Below are positions 6,074 through 12,742 of a stretch of DNA of 22,653 nt, piece after piece; the stretch's first letter is position 1, and each line of letters begins with the position of its first letter. The translations under genes were made by a program, and so were the position numbers. The DNA is from a virus. Location of the stretch: positions 1 through 22,653 of the IMG/VR virus record IMGVR_UViG_3300042328_000403; one strand, written 5' to 3'. The notes under the pieces are model-generated. The model saw nothing but the letters and a program-made list of their open reading frames with translations. It was not told the origin of the DNA and ran no database searches.

Positions 6074-6228
6074 TGTAATAGTTCTCTTTCTACTTTTAGA
6101 ATATCTAAACTTTGTATTGGTGATTCGTATCTATATGAAGATATCCATCCGCAACTTTCGCATTTATAAAAGCCTCTTAGGTCTTGGCTATCTCCTGTTA
6201 TTTGACGGGCACAACTCCAGCATTTCAT
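6070..6228 (-). CDS. 52-residue zinc-ribbon protein
   Basis: Starting at 6228 the product is MKCWSCARQITG..., with CWSC at residues 3-6 and CESCG around 24-28, a compact four-Cys zinc ribbon, then a charged tail. The start is set here and not at 6288 because this ATG overlaps the stop of the membrane-protein gene by one base (TAATG), and the longer frame lies inside that gene with no SD. Its end overlaps the next gene by 4 bases. Function unknown. It may act with the neighbouring Cys-rich proteins. Confidence 0.7.
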   Translation of the reverse strand: MKCWSCARQITGDSQDLRGFYKCESCGWISSYRYESPIQSLDILKVERELLQ

Positions 6229-6380
6229 TATCTGTTTGCCCTTTCCATTTTTAATACTCTGTATATATCGTGGTATGCCTGCTCCCATTGATGGGCTTTG
6301 TATACAGCAATACCTGTCATAGTCATTGTAGATACCAGCGCTATGATGATTGCCAGTGTTGTCATATTATCTAAATACAT
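6228..6380 (-). CDS. 50-residue single-pass membrane protein
   Basis: Starting at 6380 the product is MYLDNMTTLAIIIALVSTMT... with one clear transmembrane segment at about residues 7-27, then a charged cytoplasmic-type tail (AHQWEQAYHDIYRVLKMERANR). The start rests on AGGAGG 5 bases before this ATG. The longer frame would start at 6446, next to the UUCG terminator, and has no SD. It is the first gene after that terminator, so it may have its own promoter or rely on read-through. A holin or an antiholin is possible by size, but the gene is over 1 kb from the transglycosylase, so this is open. Confidence 0.68.
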   Translation of the reverse strand: MYLDNMTTLAIIIALVSTMTMTGIAVYKAHQWEQAYHDIYRVLKMERANR

Positions 6381-6385
6381 AGTAG

Positions 6386-6391
6386 CCTCCT
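6386..6391 (-). promoter_or_regulatory. Strong RBS that sets the start at 6380
   Basis: AGGAGG on the minus strand, 5 bases before the ATG at 6380-6378. It is the closest match to full SD complementarity in the left arm and shows that the upstream extension of this frame is not coding. Confidence 0.72.
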
Positions 6392-6446
6392 GTATAAAAT
6401 TGATTGACTCGCATTGGTCTGTCTTGGGAACCTTGGGCTCCGCCAA

Positions 6447-6478
6447 AACAGAGCAGAGACCGAAGCCTCTGCTCTGTT
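6447..6478 (-). terminator. Rho-independent terminator with UUCG tetraloop
   Basis: A 14-pair stem (6447-6460 with 6465-6478) closed by a four-base loop that reads UUCG in minus-strand RNA with a C-G closing pair, the extra-stable tetraloop. The stem ends in a run of U (UUUU at 6448-6445). The only irregular position is 6459/6466, a G·U wobble in minus-strand RNA but an A·C mismatch in plus-strand RNA, which points to the minus strand as the functional one. It lies 11 bases beyond the stop of the 105-residue gene. Confidence 0.88.
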
Positions 6479-6488
6479 GTTTGGATGG

Positions 6489-6806
6489 TTAGATTAGTTC
6501 TAACTCTGTGACAATTTGGTTGTCGTACCATCTCGTCTGTCCTTTGTCCTCACGGACTGTGGTGGTCATATAGCCTGAGCAATTGACTGGGACTTCTGGT
6601 GTCTCAGTGATGGCTTGGCGTAGTAGTGTGACAAGTGCTGGGTCATAGATGGTCACTTGGCGTGATGCGATAAAGCGTGAACGGATATTGCCATCAGGTG
6701 TGCGTTCGGTCTGGCGTGACTGAACTTGACCTGTGAGGAAATTACCACGGTCATTGATTGACTTAAGCAGTGCATTGTTGAAACTGAACTTGTTTGCGTA
6801 CTCCAT
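6489..6806 (-). CDS. 105-residue hypothetical protein, possible OB-type fold
   Basis: The product begins MEYANKFSFNNALLKSIND. The start at 6806 is supported by AAGGAGAATAAA just upstream. The longer frame to 6935 runs into the preceding gene and a hairpin. The sequence alternates strand-like segments (NFLTGQVQSRQTER, SRFIASRQVTIYD, VNCSGYMTTTVRE, TRWYDNQIVTELEL), suggesting a small beta-barrel. A single-strand DNA-binding OB fold is a possibility I cannot prove. It is the second gene from the leftward promoter and is closed by a strong terminator, so it is probably expressed early and strongly. Family not recognised. Confidence 0.72.
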   Translation of the reverse strand: MEYANKFSFNNALLKSINDRGNFLTGQVQSRQTERTPDGNIRSRFIASRQVTIYDPALVTLLRQAITETPEVPVNCSGYMTTTVREDKGQTRWYDNQIVTELELI

Positions 6807-6829
6807 TTTATTCTCCTTAGTTATTTGTG

Positions 6830-6863
6830 GGCGAAGCCCCTGTCGCTTGCGACAGGGCTCGCC
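6830..6863 (-). other. GC-rich hairpin between the first two leftward genes
   Basis: A long stem with two single-base bulges: the core 6839-6845 pairs with 6850-6856 around a CTTG loop, and the flanks 6830-6838 pair with 6857-6863. It has no U-run after it on the minus strand (CCACAAAT), so it is not a standard intrinsic terminator. It may stabilise or process the mRNA, or be a Rho-type pause site. Confidence 0.5.
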
Positions 6864-6871
6864 GTTCGGAC

Positions 6872-7360
6872 TTAGTAGCAAATTGGACAGTTGTCCAGTG
6901 ATTTGCCGTTGTAGTAGAGGTGGCAAGATGGGCAAGCCACTTCATAGTCAAGAACAGTGACTGAAGTTTCTAGGTCATTGGGAATCCTGTCTATCAGATT
7001 ACTGATAGGAGGAAGGAACTCATAGCGTTCGTCAACTATAGTTCCGTCAACTGTTCTGTATGGTCGGGTCAGTTTGGTGACTGCTCCAACCCAATCGTGA
7101 GCGGTAGGCTCATCACTAGGTGATGAGAGTGGTCTAGGCTCAGCCATACTGCCACCGCTAGCAACAGCATGGTTAGGCACCTGATTGAGAACAGTGCCTT
7201 TGAAGGTGGAAATCAGATAGTCGTAGTTCTCATCAACTATCTGATGGGCTGAATAGATATCCCGACAATCCTTGGCGTCAAGGCAGTCAGGGCAGAGTTC
7301 GTTAAGGCTATAGCACTGATAGCATATATTGGTTATGGCTATACCTAGCGATTCTGACAT
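6872..7360 (-). CDS. 162-residue protein with zinc ribbons at both ends
   Basis: The first gene of the leftward operon. Its N-terminal part has C13-x2-C16-x6-C23-x2-C26 with a further C32. Its C-terminus has C143-x2-C146 and C158-x2-C161 (CPSC, CPIC). The middle is polar and Pro/Ser-rich (PRPLSSPSDEP) and then strand-like (TRPYRTVDGTIVDERYEF). Two separate four-Cys sites joined by a linker suggest a nucleic-acid or polymerase-binding protein. As the first gene after the promoter it could be a regulator, though this is inference. The ATG at 7360 has AAGGAA 4 bases upstream. Family not recognised. Confidence 0.78.
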   Translation of the reverse strand: MSESLGIAITNICYQCYSLNELCPDCLDAKDCRDIYSAHQIVDENYDYLISTFKGTVLNQVPNHAVASGGSMAEPRPLSSPSDEPTAHDWVGAVTKLTRPYRTVDGTIVDERYEFLPPISNLIDRIPNDLETSVTVLDYEVACPSCHLYYNGKSLDNCPICY

Positions 7361-7372
7361 AGGTTCCTTTCC

Positions 7373-7395
7373 ATATATAAGTATCTCTTATATAT
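7373..7395. repeat. AT-rich perfect inverted repeat over the leftward -10 region
   Basis: ATATATAAG and CTTATATAT are exact inverted copies around TATCT. The right arm overlaps the proposed -10 box of the leftward promoter and the left arm lies just before the SD, so a dimeric repressor or a leader hairpin could act here. Confidence 0.65.
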
Positions 7396-7421
7396 ACTTC
7401 CCTCATAATCAGGGGTGTCAA
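7391..7421 (-). promoter_or_regulatory. Leftward sigma-70-type promoter
   Basis: On the minus strand an exact TTGACA (7421-7416) is followed after 19 bases by TATATA (7396-7391). AGTATA at 17 and GTATAT at 18 bases spacing are alternatives. Start of transcription would be near 7385, leaving a ~25-base leader with AAGGAA before the ATG at 7360. The -35 lies within the 7408-7454 palindrome and the -10 within the 7373-7395 one, a layout that suggests regulation. Confidence 0.62.
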
Positions 7422-7454
7422 GTCAGATGCTTTTCCTGACTTGATGCCCCTGAT
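7408..7454. repeat. 19-bp inverted repeat overlapping the leftward -35
   Basis: Arms 7408-7426 and 7436-7454 around a 9-base loop (ATGCTTTTC). Seventeen of 19 positions are Watson-Crick pairs. The other two are G·U wobbles in plus-strand RNA but A·C mismatches in minus-strand RNA. There is no U-run after either arm, so it is not an obvious terminator. It could be an operator, a cruciform-forming origin element, or an RNA hairpin on an unseen plus-strand transcript. Confidence 0.75.
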
Positions 7455-7459
7455 ACTTA

Positions 7460-7492
7460 CAGCCAGCGATTCCGTTATTAATCAGCCAGCGA
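7460..7492. repeat. Direct repeat CAGCCAGCGA, two copies 23 bp apart
   Basis: Exact copies at 7460-7469 and 7483-7492. A 23-base period places them roughly on the same DNA face, as in tandem regulator or initiator sites. Two copies are too few to call iterons. Confidence 0.5.
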
Positions 7493-7541
7493 CAGATGTA
7501 TTTATAGGGCGAGGTCAGCGCACCTGACTGAGCCAGAGATA

Positions 7542-7578
7542 GTATCCTGCCAGGCACCTGCTGATACAGGACAGCCTG
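7542..7578. repeat. Nested palindromes
   Basis: GTATC (7542-7546) pairs with GATAC (7563-7567) and encloses CAGG-CA-CCTG (7551-7560). Directly adjoining is CAGG-ACAG-CCTG (7567-7578). A related GTCAG-N5-CTGAC lies at 7514-7528. Repeated CAGG/CCTG half-sites suggest a protein-binding cluster. Confidence 0.45.
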
Positions 7579-7703
7579 CCTACTTGTCTTGTTCTGTTCT
7601 GTATAGTTCAGACCCTAGACTATTTAAATCGGCGCAGACTTAAGTATTGTTACTCTATAAAAGATTTTTCCGTACAGAGCCTGTGCCCCTGTTCTGTCCT
7701 ATT

Positions 7704-7733
7704 TTGTCCTGATTAGACTGTTATCTGTATAAC
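7704..7733 (+). promoter_or_regulatory. Candidate rightward promoter
   Basis: TTGTCC (7704-7709) and TATAAC (7728-7733) separated by 18 bases, the best -35/-10 pair I can find on the plus strand before the terminase. This would leave a structured leader of ~160 bases. The match is moderate and other AT-rich sites nearby could serve. Confidence 0.35.
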
Positions 7734-7787
7734 AATTTCGTTATAAACCGTTCGGAATGGCTGTTTGAACGGGTTAATACTATATAG

Positions 7788-7831
7788 GGGCACAAAGTGC
7801 CCACTGGTAGTAGCAAGCCTTGAGGGCTTGC
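7788..7831 (+). other. Two tandem hairpins in the terminase leader
   Basis: GGGCAC-AAA-GTGCCC at 7788-7802 and GCAAGCC-TTGAG-GGCTTGC at 7813-7831 are both perfect stems. Neither is followed by a U-run. They lie between the candidate promoter and the proposed terminase start, within the part of the frame I regard as untranslated. Confidence 0.55.
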
Positions 7832-7896
7832 GTTACAGACTGTATCTCTATCTGTATCTGACAGCCTGTACAGACTATTGCAGATGGGACAATACT

Positions 7897-9780
7897 GTGA
7901 CTTTTCAGACTAGTAATAACCCTAGGACAAAGGCTATGGCAGAGGCCAAGGCTAAAGTCTTAGCCCTTGTATCTGAGGGTATGCCTGTACATAGGGCTAT
8001 GGAGCAGTTGGGCAAAAAGCCAGACACTGTCCGTATCTGGATATCTAGGGATAAGAAGTTTGCTCAGGATTTGGCTGACGCCAAAGAAAGCGCTAAAGAG
8101 AACTCCCTAAAAGCGCTAGGGGTAGCCCGTGAGGATGTATCCTTCCCACAGTTCTCTGAGATGTTTCTTGACCAGAAGGTCTTTCCTCACCATCAGGACT
8201 GGATTGACCTACTAGAGGGTAAAGACCCTAGTTGGCTCCACCCTAATATGATTTACGAGCCTGGCGATAAACATCGCCTCCTTGTAAACGTGCCGCCTGA
8301 GCACGCTAAGTCCACCGTAATTACGGTGAATTACTCTACCTACCGCATCGCGCTAAACCCCAATGTTAGAATCATCGTAGTTTCTAAGACGTTAGTCAAA
8401 GCACGGGAATTCGTGTACGCGATAAAGCAAAGGTTAAGCCACCCGCGCTGGTTGAAGTTGCAGACAACTTTTGGACCAGAAGGGGGATGGAAAGAAGACT
8501 CTGATACCTGGCGTGTTGATACCGTCTATCTGGGTAACGATGCTCGTGATTCATCTGAAAAAGACCCGACTATTCAGGCACTCGGTATGGGGGGTCAAAT
8601 CTATGGTGCCCGTGCTGACCTGATTATTCTTGATGACTGTATAACCACAGCCAATGCTCACGAACACGAAAAGCAGATTAACTGGCTACAGAAAGAAGTT
8701 ATTACCCGTCTGGGTAAGAATGGTAAGTTGCTGGTGGTAGGGACCCGAATTGCGGCAAATGACTTTTATAAAGAACTCCGTGACCCGAAGCATTGGTCAA
8801 GCGGCAAAAGCCCATTTACGTATATGGGTATGCCTGCTGTTTTACAGTATGCTGATAAGACGAAAGACTGGACCACGCTCTGGCCTAAATCGGATGTTGC
8901 CTGGGATGGCGATGCGGACACCCCAGATGCGGAGGGATTATATCCTAAGTGGGATGGTCCGACCCTTGCACGGCGCAGAGGCGAAGTTACTCCGTCTACG
9001 TGGGCTCTTGTATATCAGCAAGAAGATATAACTGAAGATTCTATTTTCCCGCCTGAGTTGGTTCAGGGTTCTGTTAACGGTATGCGTAAGAGAGGTCTGT
9101 TAAGACCTGGCGCTGCTGGACATCCAACGCAAGTTGAAGGTTATACCGTAGTTGGTTTTGACCCTGCTATGGCAGGGCACGCTGCTTTTGTGGCTATGAC
9201 TTACAACAGGATGGATGGAAAGATTTATATATTGGACTGCCTAAATATGGCAGAGCCAAACCCACAGAAGATTAGGCAGGCAATAGAAGACTTTGTCCAG
9301 AAATACAAACCGCAAGAACTTAGAGTTGAAATCAACGCCCACCAAAAAGCCTACGCCCTCGATACAGATTTACAGCAATGGCTGGCAACTTATGGCGTTC
9401 GCCTCAATGCTCACTTCACTGGAAAAAACAAATGGGACACAAACTTTGGTGTCGCATCTATGTCAACGCTCTTCGGAACTGTCGCCAATGGTAAACACCA
9501 AAAGAACAATATTATCGAACTCCCTTCTACTGAAGGTTCTGAGGGACTTAAGGCTTTAGTACAACAACTACTTACTTGGAAGCCTGAAACTAGAGGTAAG
9601 ACTGACTGCGTGATGGCTATGTGGTTTGGTGTTCTTAGATGTCGTGAGTTTATGCAACAGAACTCTGTAGTGCAAAGGTATGCCCATAATCGTTGGGCTA
9701 CAAGAGCACAGTCACAAAAACGTTATAGTGTTAATCTAGATGAAATGATTGCCGAGCAATGGCAACAAACATACGGGTAG
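7897..9780 (+). CDS. terL: Terminase large subunit
   Basis: The ATP-driven motor and nuclease that packages DNA into the head. With the GTG at 7897 the product is 627 residues. It has an N-terminal helix-turn-helix-like segment (about 24-52, SEGMPVHRAMEQLGKKPDTV), which may replace or assist a small subunit. The ATPase has a Walker A PPEHAKST at 133-140, Walker B LIILDD at 242-247 and a coupling motif LVVGTR at 279-284. The C-terminal RNase H-type nuclease has D422 (GFDPAMAG), E478 (RVEIN) and D570 (KTDCVMAMW). The start is uncertain: GGGA lies 7 bases before the GTG, and an ATG at 7936 has AGGA 8 bases before it. The ATG at 7765 is rejected because it would translate two hairpins and a repetitive LYLYLYL stretch. 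No separate small terminase gene is visible. Confidence 0.93.
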   Translation: MTFQTSNNPRTKAMAEAKAKVLALVSEGMPVHRAMEQLGKKPDTVRIWISRDKKFAQDLADAKESAKENSLKALGVAREDVSFPQFSEMFLDQKVFPHHQDWIDLLEGKDPSWLHPNMIYEPGDKHRLLVNVPPEHAKSTVITVNYSTYRIALNPNVRIIVVSKTLVKAREFVYAIKQRLSHPRWLKLQTTFGPEGGWKEDSDTWRVDTVYLGNDARDSSEKDPTIQALGMGGQIYGARADLIILDDCITTANAHEHEKQINWLQKEVITRLGKNGKLLVVGTRIAANDFYKELRDPKHWSSGKSPFTYMGMPAVLQYADKTKDWTTLWPKSDVAWDGDADTPDAEGLYPKWDGPTLARRRGEVTPSTWALVYQQEDITEDSIFPPELVQGSVNGMRKRGLLRPGAAGHPTQVEGYTVVGFDPAMAGHAAFVAMTYNRMDGKIYILDCLNMAEPNPQKIRQAIEDFVQKYKPQELRVEINAHQKAYALDTDLQQWLATYGVRLNAHFTGKNKWDTNFGVASMSTLFGTVANGKHQKNNIIELPSTEGSEGLKALVQQLLTWKPETRGKTDCVMAMWFGVLRCREFMQQNSVVQRYAHNRWATRAQSQKRYSVNLDEMIAEQWQQTYG

Positions 9781-9786
9781 GATTAA

Positions 9787-10746
9787 ATGGCAAAAAAGAA
9801 TCCATTAAATAAAGATTTAAAAGAAGTCATTAAGGAGTTACCTAAGGCTCCTGGTGGAAATGTTGCTCAGCCACGACCATTAGTTCCTGGCGGCATTCAA
9901 GGCGGACCACCTTTAGTTACTTCTTCTATTCCAGGTGCTACTCCTGCAGGCCCTACTGGTGAAGTATTTACAAAGAGCGACCCTGCTCGTGATTTATTTA
10001 AGTTTTACAAAACTGGTGTAGATAGACCTTTAGATATGCCAGCAGAACCTGTTGATTTAGAAACAATTGAAGAAAAAAAAGTAAAACCTACTGGCGCAAA
10101 AGGTTCTAAAAAAACTCAAGAACGTTTAGAAATTGCAAAAGGCGTTCGTGGTGGAACCATTGGCGGTATGACTAGAGCACCTGGTTCTAAACCATCATTA
10201 GCAAAATCTTTGCCGATGGCTATTGAAATTGCAATGGAACGCACTAGAAGAAGAATAGAGTTAGAAACAATTCAAGAATCTTTAAGAGATGCATTAATTG
10301 TTGAACGTGGAGAAAAAACCACTACTTATGTAAGTGACCCTAATTCACCTAAAGCAGGTGGAATAACTAGAGATGAACAAAAAATTATTGACCGTGCTGC
10401 TCAAGCAATAAGAGATGCTTTATTAGATAGAGATGCTGCTATTAGAGAAGCAGTAATGATGCGTGATGTTAATACTGGAGAAGTAAATCCTTTAGCGCAG
10501 TCAGTGACACAAAGTGAAGCAGACCGCCGTGCACTTGAAGGAATAAAAGAATTTGAAAAAACTGTTGGCAAAAAACCAAAAACAAAAAAACCAGTTTCTA
10601 CTTTTAAACCACCCATAGTTGGTGGCAAAGGAATGGCTGCATTTGGTGCTGTAGGTTTAGCATTAGATGCTGTTTTGCTATGGAGACAATTAATACAAGA
10701 AACAGAAATACAACGACAACAAATACAATCTGAAACTATGAATTAA
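9787..10746 (+). CDS. 319-residue hypothetical protein between terminase and portal
   Basis: A Pro/Gly-rich and probably disordered N-terminal third (about 20-65), a Lys-rich linker, a long charged helical region (about 138-265), and one hydrophobic segment at about 282-299 (GMAAFGAVGLALDAVLLW) followed by a Gln-rich tail. The ATG has AGGA 4 bases upstream and follows the terminase stop by 6 bases; the portal gene follows after 8 bases. It is notably poorer in GC than its two neighbours (about 32% in the 60 bases at 10021 against 58% at 8941). Family not recognised. It may be a virion protein with a membrane-active tail or an inserted gene. Confidence 0.78.
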   Translation: MAKKNPLNKDLKEVIKELPKAPGGNVAQPRPLVPGGIQGGPPLVTSSIPGATPAGPTGEVFTKSDPARDLFKFYKTGVDRPLDMPAEPVDLETIEEKKVKPTGAKGSKKTQERLEIAKGVRGGTIGGMTRAPGSKPSLAKSLPMAIEIAMERTRRRIELETIQESLRDALIVERGEKTTTYVSDPNSPKAGGITRDEQKIIDRAAQAIRDALLDRDAAIREAVMMRDVNTGEVNPLAQSVTQSEADRRALEGIKEFEKTVGKKPKTKKPVSTFKPPIVGGKGMAAFGAVGLALDAVLLWRQLIQETEIQRQQIQSETMN

Positions 10747-10754
10747 GGATAGCA

Positions 10755-12488
10755 ATGTTATCAATTGAGCAAATTTCAGCACGTGTTGAGAATCTACGCC
10801 AACGTGCTGCAGAGCGCGATTCGCGCCAACAAGATGTTCTTGCTGTCCGTAAAGGTCAGATTGCAACTGTATATCCAGATTTTTTTCCTGAAGGCGTAGA
10901 TGCCAATGTTGTTGCAAATTTTATTGATATTGTTGCGCGAGACCTTTCCGAGGTTATGGCGCCTTTACCATCAGTCAACTGTTCGGCAGCGAATCAGGCT
11001 AATGACCGCGCTCGTAAGTTTGCTGACACCCGCACTCGTATTGCTACTAATTATTTTGCTAACTCGGACTTGCAAGTCCAGATGTATACAGGAGCCGATG
11101 TATACATAACATTTGGTTTCGTTCCGTTCATAGTTGAACTAGACGAAGAAGCAGGGCTGCCGCGTATCCGCATAGAAAACCCAGTGGGCGCTTACCCAGA
11201 GTTTGACCGCTATGGTCGCTGCATTGCCTTTGCAAAACGCTACTATATGGCTATAGGCGAAGTTGCCTCACAGTTCCCTGAGTATGCGAATATCTTACTT
11301 GGTAAAGAAATGTACAAGTCTGATATGACGGCACAAATTGAGATTGTTCGTTATTACGATGAAAGTCAATCTGTGCTTTATGTCCCTGAGCGCAATAATC
11401 TATTACTATCCCACGCCAAGAATCCTCTTGGCAAGATGATGGTTGTTGTTGCTAAGAGACCATCTATTGATAATGAGATGCGTGGTCAGTTTGATGACGT
11501 GCTCGGTATTCAGTTGCTTCGTAATAGGTTCGCATTACTTGCGATGGAAGCAGCGGAGAAGTCCGTGCAAGCACCAATTGTTCTACCATCAGATGTCAAT
11601 GAACTTGAAATGGGTGGCGATGCTGTTATCCGCACCGCTAACCCTGCTGGTGTACGCCGTGTTGATTTAAATATTCCACCTGGAGCATTTACTGAACAGG
11701 CTTTACTACAGCAAGAATTAAGATTAGGGACACGTTATCCAGAGGGAAGAACTGGAAACATTGATGCCAGCATCATCACAGGACAAGGTGTGCAGGCACT
11801 TATGGGAGGCTTTGACACACAGGTTAAGTCTGCTCAGGCTATTTTTGCTTCAGCGTTACGCGATGTTATTTCTGTTTGCTTTGAGGTTGATGAGAAGTTT
11901 TTTGATTATGAGAAGACTATCCGTGGTGTAGATGCTGGTAGCCCATATCAAATCACTTACAAGCCAAGCAAAGATATTAAGAAAGATTACTCAGCCGATG
12001 TTCGTTATGGAATGTTGGCAGGACTTAACCCAGCACAGGGTCTTATCTTTATGTTGCAAGCCCTCGGTGGCGGTTTAATTTCTACCGACCTTGCTATGCG
12101 TGAACTACCATTTGGTATTAACGTAACACAAGAACAAGAAAAAATTGAGATAGAGAATATGCGTAAAGCATTAGTTCAATCTTTACAAGCGTATACTCAG
12201 GCTATACCGCAGATGGCTGTTCAAGGCGCAGACCCATCTACAATTATTAAGAAAATTGCTGATGTAATTAAATCACGCCAGAAAGGTGTGCCAATTGAAG
12301 ACGCTGTTGAAGAAGTCTTCGCTCCAGAATTACCTCCTGCTGGCGCACCACAGGTTGAGCAAATGTCCCCTGCTCCCGCTGCGCCAGTGGGAGGCGCCCC
12401 TCAACCACCTTCACTACAAACATTATTATCCAGCCTAAGCGCTGGAGGAGAAGCAAGCGCTAGCGCCAGAACTGCTATACGGAGGTAA
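10755..12488 (+). CDS. Portal protein
   Basis: The ring protein at the head vertex through which DNA is packaged and ejected. The assignment rests on its position after the terminase, its 577-residue length, the N-terminal block with VVANFIDIVARDLSEVMAPLPSV, the mid-part strand region (RIRIENPVGAYPEFDRYGRC), the IQLLRNRFALLAMEAAEKSV helix (portal wing/stem type) and the following DVNELEMGG and PPGAFTEQ segments. It resembles the SPP1-gp6-like portals of actinophages. The C-terminal 45 residues are Pro/Ala/Gly-rich and probably disordered. AAGGATAGCA gives a clear SD. Its GC content is above that of the genes on either side. Confidence 0.85.
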   Translation: MLSIEQISARVENLRQRAAERDSRQQDVLAVRKGQIATVYPDFFPEGVDANVVANFIDIVARDLSEVMAPLPSVNCSAANQANDRARKFADTRTRIATNYFANSDLQVQMYTGADVYITFGFVPFIVELDEEAGLPRIRIENPVGAYPEFDRYGRCIAFAKRYYMAIGEVASQFPEYANILLGKEMYKSDMTAQIEIVRYYDESQSVLYVPERNNLLLSHAKNPLGKMMVVVAKRPSIDNEMRGQFDDVLGIQLLRNRFALLAMEAAEKSVQAPIVLPSDVNELEMGGDAVIRTANPAGVRRVDLNIPPGAFTEQALLQQELRLGTRYPEGRTGNIDASIITGQGVQALMGGFDTQVKSAQAIFASALRDVISVCFEVDEKFFDYEKTIRGVDAGSPYQITYKPSKDIKKDYSADVRYGMLAGLNPAQGLIFMLQALGGGLISTDLAMRELPFGINVTQEQEKIEIENMRKALVQSLQAYTQAIPQMAVQGADPSTIIKKIADVIKSRQKGVPIEDAVEEVFAPELPPAGAPQVEQMSPAPAAPVGGAPQPPSLQTLLSSLSAGGEASASARTAIRR

Positions 12489-12490
12489 CT

Positions 12491-12742
12491 ATGGCACCGC
12501 GGAAAAAAAAACCACAGCGCACACGTAAACCGCGTACTGTAGCAAATGAAGAATATACAGAGTTAGAAATGTATTGCATCTGGCTTAATGAATACTACAA
12601 GTCTTTACTTAAGGCAGGATTTACTAGCGAGTTAGCGTTAAGTTTTGTAATGGAAAAATCTTCTTACCCAAGTTGGGTAGCGTATAAAGCGCCTACCGAT
12701 GAAGAGTTAAAGAAATATCTAGATGAAGAGGATGAGGACTAG
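12491..12742 (+). CDS. 83-residue hypothetical protein, basic N-terminus and acidic end
   Basis: A GGAGG box 5 bases before the ATG, overlapping the portal stop region, gives a strong start. The first 16 residues are very basic (APRKKKPQRTRKPRTV), the core is aromatic and helical (ELEMYCIWLNEYYKSLLKAGF), and the end is acidic (EELKKYLDEEDED). A charge-polarised small protein after the portal may bind DNA or the head interior, or link portal and shell, but no family is recognised. Its stop overlaps the next GTG by one base. Confidence 0.75.
   Translation: MAPRKKKPQRTRKPRTVANEEYTELEMYCIWLNEYYKSLLKAGFTSELALSFVMEKSSYPSWVAYKAPTDEELKKYLDEEDED

Larger units (their letters stand above)
7361..7896. 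other. Divergent control region without a supported gene
   Basis: About 540 bases between the leftward operon and the terminase start. It contains a leftward promoter, two long inverted repeats, a 10-base direct repeat, nested palindromes, repeated TGTTCTGT and CAGG-N-CCTG motifs, AT-rich stretches (ATTTAAAT at 7622-7629) and two hairpins before the terminase. No tRNA cloverleaf and no gene of credible composition was found. The terminase frame is open back to 7765, but that part is hairpin and repeat sequence. Density of palindromes and repeats would suit operators and possibly a replication origin. Confidence 0.6.

Noticed and set aside
6381-6446. Extended start for the small membrane protein at 6446
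   Set aside because: It begins beside the UUCG terminator and lacks an SD, while AGGAGG precedes the ATG at 6380.
7765-7896. N-terminal 44-codon extension of terminase from an ATG at 7765
   Set aside because: It translates two perfect hairpins and a short tandem repeat (LYLYLYL), has no SD, and has no resemblance to terminase N-termini.
7361-7896. tRNA or other structured RNA gene in the divergent region
   Set aside because: The hairpins do not assemble into a cloverleaf, and no T-arm or anticodon stem of the right spacing was found.
8750-9559. Short plus-strand frames inside terminase (8750-9031, 9293-9559)
   Set aside because: They are in alternative frames of a gene with all terminase motifs, without SD or recognisable content.
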